From positions 1 through 64,000 of the forward strand of contig NZ_MKSQ01000022.1 of assembly GCF_001898115.1 (NCBI RefSeq): a stretch of 64,000 bases of DNA, given 5' to 3'. The translations under genes and the position numbers were made by a program. Shown here piece after piece: positions 1 through 10,530 of this stretch. This DNA comes from Allobosea sp. 67-29 (lineage in GTDB: Bacteria > Pseudomonadota > Alphaproteobacteria > Rhizobiales > Beijerinckiaceae). Under the pieces are notes generated by a model. It did not search any database and was not told where the DNA came from. It saw nothing but the letters and a program-made list of their open reading frames with translations. Each line of letters starts with the position of its first letter. The first letter of the stretch is position 1.

Positions 1-15
1 GACAGGGAGGTGGTC

Positions 16-333
16 ATGACACTCAGCAGAATCCTGATGACCGCGTGGCTCGTCGGTGCGACGGTCACAGCCCCCGCTTTCGCCCAGCAACCCACACCGC
101 GCGAGCCGCCCTGCGCCGATCGCAGCCATGTCGTCGGCCAGCTTCGCGACACCTTCGGCGAACGCATGATCGGCAGCGGGCTGGCCGAGAGCGGTGTCCT
201 GTTCGAGCTCTATGTCGGGCCGACCGGCAGTTGGACCCTGCTCGCCACCAACCCCGCCGGCAGAAGCTGCTTCGTCGGCGCAGGGGAAGCCTGGGAGCCT
301 CTGCCGGAACAGGATCTGTTCGCAGCGCGGTAG
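16..333 (+). CDS. Hypothetical exported protein
   Basis: Encodes 105 residues. The N-terminus is a clear Sec signal peptide: hydrophobic core from about residue 3 to 20 and an Ala-Phe-Ala cleavage motif before Gln-Gln. The mature part has two cysteines (in PPCADRS and RSCFVG) that could form a disulfide in the periplasm. I chose the ATG at 16 because GGGAGG ends 5 bases before it; a GTG at 10 overlaps that ribosome site. No family recognised with certainty; it resembles small exported proteins of rhizobia of unknown role. It stands alone, followed by about 150 bases without a gene. Confidence 0.7.
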   Translation: MTLSRILMTAWLVGATVTAPAFAQQPTPREPPCADRSHVVGQLRDTFGERMIGSGLAESGVLFELYVGPTGSWTLLATNPAGRSCFVGAGEAWEPLPEQDLFAAR

Positions 334-482
334 ACCGCCTTGGCAATCCCGTTCGGATCACCTAATGGAGCCGCCACCGGGCTTCCATCCCGTTCGTAAG
401 CGTCTCACGTCAGGCAACGCACCATTCGGCCAAGTCGTATCGGATGCCTCCGAACGGCCTGCCTCTTGCGAAAGCCTGACTT

Positions 483-734
483 ATGTCCAGCCCTGCCTTC
501 CCTCGCCTCCCCGCCCGCTATGCCGGCGTGGTGATGCCCTTCTTCCTGTCGATCCTGATGACCTTCGTCGTCTCCGGCATCTCGACCGTGAAGGCCCTCG
601 GCTTCACAGCAGAGTTCCTCTGGACCTGGCCCGGCGCCTGGGCCCTGTCCTGGCTCGTCGCCTTCCCGACATTGCTCCTCGTGCTGCCGCTCGTCCGGCG
701 CCTCGTCGCGCTCGTGGTGGCGCCGCCGGCCTGA
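483..734 (+). CDS. DUF2798 family small membrane protein
   Basis: 83 residues with two hydrophobic segments (about 12-32 and 48-72) separated by a short polar stretch. The pattern VMPFFLSILMTFVVSGISTV followed by a Trp-rich second helix (WTWPGAWALSWLVAFPT) matches DUF2798, a family of two-helix inner-membrane proteins with no known function. The gene stands alone and converges on the downstream minus-strand operon with only 4 bases between the stop codons. Confidence 0.75.
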   Translation: MSSPAFPRLPARYAGVVMPFFLSILMTFVVSGISTVKALGFTAEFLWTWPGAWALSWLVAFPTLLLVLPLVRRLVALVVAPPA

Positions 735-738
735 TCGC

Positions 739-1164
739 TTACGCCGAAAGGTGGAGGGCGACCTCGCGCCGATGCGGCATCCGGCGGTGCTCGAACAGAT
801 AGATGCCCTGCCAGGTGCCGAGCGCGAGGCGCCCGCCCATCACCGGGATCGAGAGCGAGACCGGCGTCAGCGCCGCCTTGATATGGGCAGGCATGTCGTC
901 CGGTCCCTCGTCGCGATGAACGAGATAGGCCATCGCCGGATCATCCGCCGGCGGCACCAGCCTGCGGAAGAACGCGTCGAGATCGCGGCGCACATCCGGG
1001 TCGGCATTCTCCTGGATCAGCAGCGAACAGGAGGTGTGACGCACGAACAGCGTCAGCAATCCGCTCGCCTCGCCGCTGTCCCTCACGAAGGAAACGACGC
1101 GGTCGGTGAACTCGTAAAGCCCCGGCCCGCGCGTCTCGACGCTCAGGATCGTCTGCCGCGCCAT
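739..1164 (-). CDS. YjbQ family protein (UPF0047)
   Basis: 141 residues, the usual length for the YjbQ/UPF0047 family, members of which have weak thiamine-phosphate synthase activity in vitro. The diagnostic block FVRHTSCSLLIQENADPDV (about residues 41-59) and the later AHIKAAL and GTWQGIYLFEHR segments are all present. Third gene of an operon: its ATG overlaps the stop codon of the LysE gene by one base (TGATG), so translation is likely coupled. The true physiological role of this family is unsettled. Confidence 0.88.
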   Translation of the reverse strand: MARQTILSVETRGPGLYEFTDRVVSFVRDSGEASGLLTLFVRHTSCSLLIQENADPDVRRDLDAFFRRLVPPADDPAMAYLVHRDEGPDDMPAHIKAALTPVSLSIPVMGGRLALGTWQGIYLFEHRRMPHRREVALHLSA

Positions 1165-1775
1165 CAGCGCTCGGTCAGCGCGAGCTTGGCGCCGAGCGCG
1201 ACGAAGGCGGCGGCGAAGCTCCGGCGCAGCCAGGCCATCACCGCCGGGCGGCTGATGACCTTGTCGCGCATCGCCGCGGCGAAGAGCCCGTAGAGCGCGA
1301 AGACGATGAAGGTCATCGCCATGAACACGCCCGAGAGTTCCAGCATGCGCGCGCCCGGGTTGGCCTCGCCGGCCACGATGAACTGCGGCAGGAAGGCGAC
1401 GAAGAAGATCGAGAGCTTGGGGTTGAGCAGGTTGAGCGCAAGCCCGTCGCGCAGCACGAGCCAGGCCGAGCGCGCATCCGCCTTGGTCTCGACCTTGAGC
1501 GCGCCATGCTCCTTGAGCGTCTGCCAGGCCATGTAGAGCAGATAGGCGACGCCGGCATATTTCACGATGGCGAAAGCAAGTGCGCTGGCATGCAGCAGCG
1601 CCGCGATCCCCATCATCGCCGCGATCAGATGCGGCACGATGCCGATCGTGCAGGCGAAGGCGGCGAGCACGCTCGCCCGCGAGCCGCGCGTCAGCCCGGC
1701 AGCGATGGTGTAGATCGCGCCCGTGCCGGGTGAAGCGACGATGATCAGCGAGGTCAGCAGGAATTCGGGGGACAT
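1164..1775 (-). CDS. LysE/RhtB family amino-acid exporter
   Basis: 203 residues with about six hydrophobic segments. The N-terminal SPGTGAIYTIAAGLTRGSRA corresponds to the conserved PGP motif region of LysE/RhtB exporters, and LNLLNPKLSIFFVAFLPQF is the typical NPK segment near the middle. Predicted inner-membrane exporter of amino acids or related metabolites; substrate not predictable. Start and stop overlap both neighbours by one base each, so it is the middle gene of a coupled three-gene operon. Confidence 0.87.
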   Translation of the reverse strand: MSPEFLLTSLIIVASPGTGAIYTIAAGLTRGSRASVLAAFACTIGIVPHLIAAMMGIAALLHASALAFAIVKYAGVAYLLYMAWQTLKEHGALKVETKADARSAWLVLRDGLALNLLNPKLSIFFVAFLPQFIVAGEANPGARMLELSGVFMAMTFIVFALYGLFAAAMRDKVISRPAVMAWLRRSFAAAFVALGAKLALTER

Positions 1776-2026
1776 CAGGAACTCAGCCCTTCGAAGATGC
1801 CGCCGATGACGGCGACGACCGCCTCGCCGGTTGCCACGGCAACGGTCCCCACGCCTTGGACCACGGCCCCGGCCACATCGACCGTGACGGTTCCCGCGAT
1901 ATCGAGCGCGCCGCCGATGATGTCGGCCGTGGCGGACCCCGTTTCCTGCTTCGGCTCGCTCTGGGCTTGTGCCTGGAGCGCGGTCTGGGCGGCCTCGATC
2001 TCTTCGGGCGTTGGGATACCGGTCAT
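1775..2026 (-). CDS. Hypothetical protein, Ala/Gly/Val-rich
   Basis: 83 residues from the ATG at 2026, chosen because GGAGGAG lies just upstream; an open frame runs 11 codons further but without a ribosome site. N-terminal third is acidic and Gln/Ala-rich (TPEEIEAAQTALQAQAQ), the rest is a run of small hydrophobic residues (Ala, Gly, Val) that could form one or two membrane helices. First gene of the operon with the LysE exporter and YjbQ, overlapping the next start by one base. No recognisable family. Confidence 0.65.
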   Translation of the reverse strand: MTGIPTPEEIEAAQTALQAQAQSEPKQETGSATADIIGGALDIAGTVTVDVAGAVVQGVGTVAVATGEAVVAVIGGIFEGLSS

Positions 2027-2172
2027 CTGCTCTCCTCCGACGGAAGCACTGATCTTCAAAGCGACTTTAGCAGAACTGTGGCGGAACCAAACGCGCGTAA
2101 CGGCAGGCAGAGGCTTGACGCCTGCCTCGAATCAGAAAATGTTTATGCTTTGTTCCAGGCCAGGAGGCAGCA

Positions 2173-2361
2173 GTGGCTACCAATACCGGTAAAGGGCACC
2201 GTCAAGGTGCCGTGACGGGCAGAACGCAGTTTCAACAGCCGAATGGAGATTGGCAGAAGCGCGACGAGCGCACCGGCCATTTCATGGAACGCAAGGACAG
2301 CCCCGGACCGTTCAAAGGGGTAGCCAAAGAGCCGGATGGGCGCGACACGAAGAATAGCTAG
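2173..2361 (+). CDS. Small hydrophilic conserved-type protein
   Basis: 62 residues, GTG start, with AGGAGG 5 bases upstream (2162-2167). Strongly polar, no membrane segment; contains GRTQFQQPNGDWQKRDERTG and a PFKGVAKE motif. It looks like the small proteins of alphaproteobacteria in which a Gly-Arg-Thr-Gln and a Trp-x-Lys-Arg motif are conserved, but the function of these is unknown to me. The strong ribosome site and lack of overlap with other genes support it being real. Confidence 0.6.
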   Translation: MATNTGKGHRQGAVTGRTQFQQPNGDWQKRDERTGHFMERKDSPGPFKGVAKEPDGRDTKNS

Positions 2362-2390
2362 GGCATGTTGATCTTGCTCGGAAACACGGC

Positions 2391-2486
2391 GTCATCCCGG
2401 GCTTGACCCGGGATCCATGCCGGAGCGCTTCCGGTTGAGGTTCAGGCATGGATCCCGGATCTCCGCTTCGCTGCGTCCGGGATGAC
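2391..2486. repeat. REP-like palindromic element, copy 1
   Basis: 96 bp with two hairpins and complementary ends: it starts GTCATCCCGGGC and ends TCCGGGATGAC. The first hairpin is CCCGGGcttgaCCCGGG; the second arm is formed around GGCATGGATCCCGG with an inner CGCTTCGCTGCG. Two diverged copies with the same plan lie at 6771-6852 and 44153-44228. It lies between two convergent genes. Confidence 0.8.
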
Positions 2487-2517
2487 CTGTCGCTGATATG
2501 CAATTGCTGGAAATGAA

Positions 2518-2540
2518 GAAGGGCGCCAATGGCGCCCTTC
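2518..2540. terminator. Bidirectional intrinsic terminator (rpoD 3' end)
   Basis: Perfect 10-bp inverted repeat GAAGGGCGCC-aat-GGCGCCCTTC. It is followed by GTTTTAT on the plus strand and TTCATTT on the minus strand. It starts 9 bases beyond the rpoD stop codon. Confidence 0.8.
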
Positions 2541-2548
2541 GTTTTATC

Positions 2549-4561
<2,013 letters not shown>

Positions 4562-4760
4562 CAATCAGCGCTCCGCATTCGCGCGCCGGCCTCGGAGACA
4601 AGGCTCCATACCGACGCATAAAAGGGCGGCGCGACCGCAGGCCCGGCGCGCTCACCCACCCAAATCACTCACCTGCAGATGGCACGCAACGTCGTTGACG
4701 AATCGTGAACCACCCTGCAGCTTGCGCACGCATCGACGGCTCCCGCCATTCGCTGGGCAA

Positions 4761-6659
4761 TCAATCCTCGGACATGGCCTCCGTGCCTTCGATCGTCTCG
4801 AGGCGGGCCTTTACGTCCTTGATCCAGGCGAAATTGGCTTCGGTCGCTTCGTCAGCCAATGCGCGCTCGGCTGCTCTCAACTCGCTATTTAGCGTTCGCG
4901 CGCGATGATGCAAGACGAGCGCTTGATGAATCGAGTCGAAAACCGATTCAGGATCAGCGTCTTGCGCAAGTTTTCTCCGTTCGGCCGGTCCGGTCACCGC
5001 CATGAGCTGGTTATAGGCCTCCCGCACCCGCGGTTGCGCCAGGCGATTCGCCAGGGTCTCGCGGTCGAGCGCATCTTCCACCGCGTCGAGCAGCGCCTGC
5101 CGCAGGCGCTCCGCCGCCGGCCCGTCGAGCGATAATTCCGCGATCTCGTCGACACAGCGCAGGATGAGCTCGGGATGGCTCGCCAGCGCCAGCAGGATGA
5201 AGGCTTCGCGCGTATCCTCGCCGCGCAGCTTCGTCACCAGCCGCGATTGCGTCAGCGCGCTCGAAGCCCGCAAGGGGCCGGCGAGCCAGGGCGGAACCTG
5301 CCGGAAGCCACCGCGCCCTGCCCCGCCGCCGCCACGCCCACGCTGGAAATGGCCCTCCCGCCCACCACGCTCGCCACGCGTCGGAGCGGCGCTGGCGAAG
5401 AGCTGAGCGAGCCGCTCGTCCATTTCGCGGCGGTAGTGCTTGCGCGTCGTCTCATCGCGGATCTGCCCGAGTGGCTCCTTCAGGCGCCGCTCAAATGCCG
5501 CGCGCCGCTCCGGCGTGTCGAGCGGGCCGGCCTCGACCTCGCGCTGCCAGAGCATGTCGACCAGTGGACGCGCCGCCGCGACCACCTCTGCGATCGCCTG
5601 CCGTCCACCCGAGCGAGCGAGGTCGTCGGGATCCTGCCCGTCCGGCAGCAGCGCGAAGGAGAGCGACTTGCCGGGTTCGAGCATCGGCAGCGCGATATCG
5701 ATCGCGCGGCTCGCGGCCTTGCGGCCCGCCTTGTCGCCGTCGAGGCAGATCACCGGCTCGTCGGCCATGCGCCAGAGCAGGCCGAGCTGGTCCTCGGTCA
5801 GCGCCGTACCGAGCGGCGCCACCGTCTGCGGAAAGCCCGAGAGCGACATCGCGATGACGTCGACATAGCCCTCCACCACGATCACCTGCCCGGTGTCGTG
5901 CGAGGCCTTGCGGGCGTTGTGGTGGTTGAACAGCAGATGGCCCTTGTGGAAGAGCGGCGTCTCCGGCGAGTTCAGATATTTCGCCGCAACCTCCGAACTC
6001 ATCGCCCGCCCGCCGAAGGCAACGACGCGGCCGCGCGCGTCATGGATCGGGAACATCACCCGGTCGCGGAAGCGGTCATAAGGCACCGCGATCTCTTCGC
6101 CATGCACCAGAAGCCCCGCCTCCGTCATCAGCTCGGCCGGGACCCCCTTCCCGGCCAGATGGTCGCGCAGAGCGAAGCGGTCGGCGGGGCCGTAGCCAAG
6201 GCGGAAGCGTGTGCGCGCCTCGCCATCGAGACCGCGCGAGGCGAGATAGCGCCGCGCCGGCCCGCCGCGCTCGCCCATCAATTCGGCCTCGAAAAACTGC
6301 GCCGCGAGCTCCACGACCTCGTGCAGCCCCTTCCGCTTCTCCTCCTGGACCTGCGCCTCGGCCGTGACCTTCGGCAGGACGACTCCGGCTTCGGCAGCAA
6401 GCTTCTCGACGGCTTCCGGGAAGGAGAGCCCCTCGGTCTCCATCACGAATTTGAAGATGTCGCCATTCTTGCCGGAGGAGAAATCGAAGAAGGAGGCCTT
6501 CTGGTCGTTGACGAAGAAGGATGGCGTCTTCTCCGCGTTGAAGGGCGAGAGCCCCTTCCATTCGCGCCCCGCCTTCTGCAGGCGCACGCGCTTGCCCACG
6601 ACCGCCGAGACAGGCAGCCGCGCCTTGATTTCCTCAAGGACGGAGGGCGGGAACTTCAT
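4761..6659 (-). CDS. dnaG: DNA primase DnaG, zinc-finger ligands lost
   Basis: 632 residues. Synthesises RNA primers at the replication fork. Visible parts: N-terminal CHC2-type domain (1-100), TOPRIM domain with VIVVEGYVDVIAMSLSGF and LDGDKAGRKAA (about 255-340), and a C-terminal DnaB-interacting region (about 450-632) after a Gly/Arg-rich linker. In the CHC2 domain the four zinc ligands are replaced: the usual C-P-F-H reads SPFN and the usual C-x2-C pair reads DFSS, while KTPSFFVND and GDIFKFV are kept. The ATG at 6659 is preferred over an upstream TTG because MKFPPSVLEEIKARLPVS is the family start. Confidence 0.97.
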   Translation of the reverse strand: MKFPPSVLEEIKARLPVSAVVGKRVRLQKAGREWKGLSPFNAEKTPSFFVNDQKASFFDFSSGKNGDIFKFVMETEGLSFPEAVEKLAAEAGVVLPKVTAEAQVQEEKRKGLHEVVELAAQFFEAELMGERGGPARRYLASRGLDGEARTRFRLGYGPADRFALRDHLAGKGVPAELMTEAGLLVHGEEIAVPYDRFRDRVMFPIHDARGRVVAFGGRAMSSEVAAKYLNSPETPLFHKGHLLFNHHNARKASHDTGQVIVVEGYVDVIAMSLSGFPQTVAPLGTALTEDQLGLLWRMADEPVICLDGDKAGRKAASRAIDIALPMLEPGKSLSFALLPDGQDPDDLARSGGRQAIAEVVAAARPLVDMLWQREVEAGPLDTPERRAAFERRLKEPLGQIRDETTRKHYRREMDERLAQLFASAAPTRGERGGREGHFQRGRGGGGAGRGGFRQVPPWLAGPLRASSALTQSRLVTKLRGEDTREAFILLALASHPELILRCVDEIAELSLDGPAAERLRQALLDAVEDALDRETLANRLAQPRVREAYNQLMAVTGPAERRKLAQDADPESVFDSIHQALVLHHRARTLNSELRAAERALADEATEANFAWIKDVKARLETIEGTEAMSED

Positions 6660-6770
6660 GTTGTCTGATGTGGCCCCTAAGCGATGGAAAGCCAACCTCG
6701 AACACGGTCGCGACGAAGCTTGTCGGCAATATCCACAAGCGCCGTCGTCGGGACGAAGCTGTCATTCTCG

Positions 6771-6852
6771 GGCGCAGCGAAGCGCTGACCCGAGAATCTC
6801 ATGACCAAAGGGCGCTGCTTTGCGAAATGCTCAGGTCGCGCCCGAGCATGAC
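6771..6852. repeat. REP-like palindromic element, copy 2
   Basis: 82 bp between dnaG and the GatB/YqeY gene. Ends are complementary with one mismatch (GTCATTCTCGGG and CCCGAGCATGAC). Inside are the hairpins TTCTCGGG...CCCGAGAA and ATGCTC...GAGCAT. Same architecture as the copies at 2391 and 44153. Confidence 0.7.
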
Positions 6853-6879
6853 CGGCAAGTAGTTCGCAGCTAGCAGCGC

Positions 6880-7341
6880 TCAGCCGCCCAGCGCCGCCTT
6901 TACCATCGGGCTGGCCTTGCCGAAATCCATCTGCCCGGCGTAGGCGGCGCGTAGCACGCCGATGACCTTGCCCATGTCCTTGACGGCAGTCGCGCCGGTC
7001 TCGGCGATGGCCTTGGCGATCGCGGCCTTCACCTCCTCCTCCGACATCTGCTTGGGCAGGTAGGAGGCGATCACCGCGACCTCGGCGCGCTCGCCCTCGG
7101 CAAGTTCCGGGCGGCCGTTGGCGTCGTAGATCGCGATCGACTCCTGGCGCTGCTTGATCATCTTCTGCAGCACGCCGAGGATCTCGTCGGGCGTGGCCTC
7201 GCCCTTGCCGGCGCCGCGCGCCTCGATGTCCTTTTCCTTCAGCGCGGCGCTGATCAGGCGGATCGCCGCGACCTTCGCCTTCTCGCCGGCCTTCATCGCT
7301 TCCTTCATGTCGGCCGTGAAGCGCTCGCGCAGGCTGGTCAT
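6880..7341 (-). CDS. GatB/YqeY domain-containing protein
   Basis: 153 residues from ATG at 7341, with GGACGA 8 bases upstream; a longer open frame upstream overlaps the carA promoter and is not credible. Matches the YqeY family throughout: LRERFTADMKEAMKAGEK at the N-terminus, LIRRIAA-type RLISAALKEKD, IASYLPKQMSEEEV, and the GKVIGVL segment. The fold is shared with the tail of the GatB subunit of the tRNA amidotransferase and is thought to bind tRNA; exact role unknown. Divergent from carA. Confidence 0.9.
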   Translation of the reverse strand: MTSLRERFTADMKEAMKAGEKAKVAAIRLISAALKEKDIEARGAGKGEATPDEILGVLQKMIKQRQESIAIYDANGRPELAEGERAEVAVIASYLPKQMSEEEVKAAIAKAIAETGATAVKDMGKVIGVLRAAYAGQMDFGKASPMVKAALGG

Positions 7342-7396
7342 CGCATTCGTCCTTTTCTCTTGCTCTTTTGTCCTGTGCGGCCTGCGCCAAGCTTCA

Positions 7397-7425
7397 TTGA
7401 CGGGTCGCGCCCGGCTCTTTATGGC
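7397..7425 (+). promoter_or_regulatory. Candidate sigma-70 promoter of carA
   Basis: TTGACG at 7397-7402, a 17-base spacer and TATGGC at 7420-7425. It would give a leader of about 77 bases before the carA ATG. The same -10 sequence with a 17-base spacer occurs in front of rplS. Confidence 0.55.
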
Positions 7426-7508
7426 TCGCGTTCCAGACCGGCGGAGTGGATTTCTGCAACCCCGCCCCCGCATTCTGCCGCTGGCGCGGCCTGGACCGAG
7501 ACATAGAC

Positions 7509-8717
7509 ATGAGCGCTTCCGAAGGAAACCCCGCCGAGACCGGCTGGACCGAACCGCGCGCGACCGCACTCCTCGTGCTGGCTGATGGCACGGTGCTGGA
7601 AGGCTTCGGCCTCGGCGCCGTCGGCGAGGCACCGGGCGAGGTCTGCTTCAACACGGCGATGACCGGCTATCAGGAAATCCTGACCGACCCGTCCTATGCC
7701 GGGCAGATCATCACCTTCACCTTCCCGCATGTCGGCAATGTCGGCGTGAACGAGGAGGACACCGAGACCGTGAACGCCGCCGCCTCTTCCGGCGTGCGCG
7801 GCTGCGTGCTCCATGCCGCGATCACCGAGCCCTCGAACTGGCGCGCGAACCGGCATTTCGATTCCTGGCTGAAGGCCCGCAACATCGTCGGCATCTGCGG
7901 CGTCGACACTCGCGCGCTGACCGCGCTCATCCGCGACAAGGGCATGCCGAACGCCATCCTCGCCCATAGCCCGGACGGCGTCTTCGACGTCGAGCGCCTC
8001 AAGAAGCAGGCCGCCGAACTGCCCGATATGGCCGGCCTCGACCTCGTCCCGCTCGTCACCGCCGCCCAGCGCTACGACTGGGACGAGACGCCCTGGATCT
8101 GGCCAGCGGGCTATGGCAAGCGCGAGGCGGCGAGCTACAAGGTCGTCGCCATCGACTACGGCGTGAAGCGCAACATCCTGCGCCTGCTCGCCAAGGCCGG
8201 CTGCGACGTCACCGTCGTGCCCTCGACCGCGACCGCCGCCGACATCCTGTCGCTCAATCCCGACGGCATCTTCCTCTCCAACGGCCCGGGCGATCCGGCC
8301 GCGACCGGCGAATATGCCGTGCCCGTCATCAAGGAACTGCTCGAGAAGAAGGTCCCGACCTTCGGCATCTGCCTGGGACACCAGATGATGGCGCTCGCCA
8401 TCGGCGGCCAGACCATGAAGATGAAGCAGGGTCACCACGGCGCCAACCATCCGGTGCAGGACAAGACCACCGGCAAAGTCGAGATCGTCTCGATGAACCA
8501 CGGCTTCGCGGTCGACCCGGCAAGCCTCCCGGATAACGCGGTCGAGACCCATGTCTCGCTGTTCGATGGCTCGAACAGCGGCATCGCGCTGACCGACCGC
8601 CCGGCCTTCAGCGTCCAGCACCACCCGGAAGCCTCGCCCGGCCCGCAGGACAGCCACTATCTCTTCAACCGCTTCATCGAATTGATGGCGGCCGAGAAGG
8701 CGAAGAAGGCGGCCTGA
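7509..8717 (+). CDS. carA: Carbamoyl-phosphate synthase small subunit
   Basis: 402 residues from the ATG at 7509 (an upstream in-frame start would add 21 atypical residues). Glutaminase subunit that feeds ammonia to CarB for arginine and pyrimidine synthesis. N-terminal CPSase small domain (about 15-165) with GEVCFNTAMTGYQEILTDPS; C-terminal class I glutamine amidotransferase with the nucleophile Cys288 in FGICLGHQ and the His372/Glu374 pair in HHPEASPGPQD. carB lies about 10.8 kb downstream rather than next door. Confidence 0.98.
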   Translation: MSASEGNPAETGWTEPRATALLVLADGTVLEGFGLGAVGEAPGEVCFNTAMTGYQEILTDPSYAGQIITFTFPHVGNVGVNEEDTETVNAAASSGVRGCVLHAAITEPSNWRANRHFDSWLKARNIVGICGVDTRALTALIRDKGMPNAILAHSPDGVFDVERLKKQAAELPDMAGLDLVPLVTAAQRYDWDETPWIWPAGYGKREAASYKVVAIDYGVKRNILRLLAKAGCDVTVVPSTATAADILSLNPDGIFLSNGPGDPAATGEYAVPVIKELLEKKVPTFGICLGHQMMALAIGGQTMKMKQGHHGANHPVQDKTTGKVEIVSMNHGFAVDPASLPDNAVETHVSLFDGSNSGIALTDRPAFSVQHHPEASPGPQDSHYLFNRFIELMAAEKAKKAA

Positions 8718-8735
8718 GCGTTGCAGGAGGCGGGC

Positions 8736-9065
8736 GTGATCCACCAGTTGCGCATCTACGAGATCTTCGAGCGCAACAAGGCGGCTTTCCATGCCCGCTT
8801 TCGCGACCATGCCGCGCGCATCATGGCCCGCCATGGCTTCCGTATCGTCGCCATGTGGGAGACGGCAAGCGCCGGGCGTACCGAATTCGCCTATATCCTT
8901 GCCTGGCCGGACATCGCGACGAAGACCAAAAGTTGGGCGAGCTTCATGGCCGATCCGGAATGGGCCGAGATCAAGCGCGTCACCAGGATCGAGCATGGCG
9001 ACATGGTCGGCGCGATCGAAGATCGCATTCTCACGCCGACGCCCTACTCGCCGCCGCTGGATTGA
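8736..9065 (+). CDS. NIPSNAP family protein
   Basis: 109 residues from the GTG at 8736, preceded by AGGAGG 5-6 bases upstream; a TTG at 8721 is less likely. IHQLRIYEIFERNKAAFHAR at the start and the FAYILAWPD and W-x-FMADPEW motifs identify NIPSNAP, a dimeric alpha/beta-barrel family of unknown function in bacteria. Only 18 bases after carA, so probably co-transcribed with it. Confidence 0.82.
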   Translation: MIHQLRIYEIFERNKAAFHARFRDHAARIMARHGFRIVAMWETASAGRTEFAYILAWPDIATKTKSWASFMADPEWAEIKRVTRIEHGDMVGAIEDRILTPTPYSPPLD

Positions 9066-9167
9066 CAAGGGTTGGTCACGCGCGCTTTAAGCGGAGCATG
9101 ATCGGCCTGCACGCCTTCCTTCACGGCTATTACGCCCCGTCCTCATAGAGGCGGTGGCATTCCCATG

Positions 9168-9192
9168 TTCAACCGCCGCGCTGGCGGTTGAA
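9168..9192 (+). promoter_or_regulatory. Perfect 10-bp hairpin upstream of TyrA-like gene
   Basis: TTCAACCGCC-gcgct-GGCGGTTGAA, 47 bases before the next start codon. There is no U-tract, so it is either a weak terminator for the NIPSNAP transcript or a leader hairpin or operator of the downstream gene. Confidence 0.4.
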
Positions 9193-9238
9193 TTCAGGCA
9201 GATCACCCGGCATCGCGGCTCTCAACCGAGCGAGAACG

Positions 9239-10054
9239 ATGTCCTCCAAGATCAGAGCGATTACCACCATCGGCATCATGGGCTTCGGCGCCTTCGGACG
9301 CCTGATGGCCCGCCATCTCCAGCCGCATTTTGCCCTGCGCGTCTGCGATCCCGACAGCGCGCCTGCAGCCGATGCGAGCGGCAAGGGCTTACAGCCAGCC
9401 AGCGCGGCGGAGGTCGCGGCCTGCGACATCATCATCCTCGCCGTCCCCGTCCCGGCGATCCCCGAGGCGATTGCAGCCTTGCGCCCGCATCTCAAGGCCG
9501 GCGCCATCGTGCTCGATGTCGGCTCGGTCAAGATCGGCCCGGCTCGCGCCATGCAGGCGGCGCTGCCTGATAATGTCGAGATCATCGGCACGCACCCGCT
9601 ATTCGGCCCGCAGAGCGCCCGCAACGGGCTCGCCGGCCTCAAGATCGCGCTATGCCCCATCAGAGGCCGCAGCACTCCGCGCATCGCTGCCTTCCTGCGC
9701 CATGTCCTGAAGCTGAAGGTCGTCGTCACCACCGCCGATGCCCATGACCGCGAGGTTGCGATGGTGCAGGGGCTGACACACCTCATCGCCAAGATCCTGG
9801 TCCGCATGGAGCCCCTGCCCCGGACGATGACCACGGCAAGCTTCGACCTCCTGATGCAGGCGACCGAGATGGTCCGCTACGACGCGCCCAATGTCTTCAT
9901 GGCGATCGAGCGCGCCAACCCGCATGCCAAGGCGGTGCGCGATCGCTTCTTTGCCCTCGCCGAGGAGATGCGTCTGTTCCTGGAGCATGGCCATGCCGAA
10001 GCGGCGCCATCTTCCGCCCTGCCTCACAAGGTCGCAGAGGTCGCGCAGGCCTAG
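9239..10054 (+). CDS. Prephenate/arogenate dehydrogenase family protein
   Basis: 271 residues. N-terminal Rossmann fold with GIMGFGAFGRLMARHLQ (the Gly-x-Gly-x2-Gly NAD(P) site, about residues 11-27) and the HPLFGPQSARNGLAG segment typical of TyrA-type dehydrogenases; the DREVAMVQGLTHLIAKIL segment supplies the dimer helix. Probably makes tyrosine from prephenate or arogenate, or acts on a related substrate. It is closer in plan to the short plant-like arogenate dehydrogenases than to bifunctional TyrA; no chorismate mutase or ACT domain is present. ATG at 9239 begins the coding match. Confidence 0.8.
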   Translation: MSSKIRAITTIGIMGFGAFGRLMARHLQPHFALRVCDPDSAPAADASGKGLQPASAAEVAACDIIILAVPVPAIPEAIAALRPHLKAGAIVLDVGSVKIGPARAMQAALPDNVEIIGTHPLFGPQSARNGLAGLKIALCPIRGRSTPRIAAFLRHVLKLKVVVTTADAHDREVAMVQGLTHLIAKILVRMEPLPRTMTTASFDLLMQATEMVRYDAPNVFMAIERANPHAKAVRDRFFALAEEMRLFLEHGHAEAAPSSALPHKVAEVAQA

Positions 10055-10104
10055 CCTTCGCGAGCCTCTCCTAAGAGAATGCCGGAAACGCGAAGACCCC
10101 AGCG

Positions 10105-10530
10105 ATGTCTGACAATCCCCTGCTCTACCCGGGCGCCGCCCATCCCGACCTGCGCGAGCCGATGATCGCGGAGCTCGTGCGCACCTTCTATGCGCGGGCC
10201 CGGGAGGACAAGCTGATCGGCCCGGTCTTCGCGGCCGCCGTCGAGGACTGGGACCACCATATCGGCAAGATCACCGATTTCTGGAGCGGCGTGATGCTGC
10301 GCACGGGCCGCTACGACGGCCGCCCGATGCGCCCGCATCTGATCCTGCCCCTGGAAGGCAAGCATTTCGACCGCTGGCTCGACCTGTTCGAGATCACCGC
10401 GCACGAAGTCTGCCCGCCTGATATCGCGCAAGCCTTCATCGTCCGGGCGCGGCGCATCGCCGACAGCTTCGAGATGGCCCGCGCCAGCCAGCGTGGCGAG
10501 TTCGCGGCGCCGCGGCACAGCCTGCGCTGA
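10105..10530 (+). CDS. Group III truncated haemoglobin
   Basis: 141 residues. LVRTFYARAREDKLIGPVF at the B helix and WDHHIGKITDFWSGVMLRTGRY in the middle are signatures of group III (P-type) truncated globins; the proximal histidine is most likely the one in GKHFDRWLDLF (about residue 83). Cytosolic haem protein, possibly binding oxygen, NO or sulfide. Convergent with the LysR gene, sharing the boundary at 10530/10531. Confidence 0.9.
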   Translation: MSDNPLLYPGAAHPDLREPMIAELVRTFYARAREDKLIGPVFAAAVEDWDHHIGKITDFWSGVMLRTGRYDGRPMRPHLILPLEGKHFDRWLDLFEITAHEVCPPDIAQAFIVRARRIADSFEMARASQRGEFAAPRHSLR

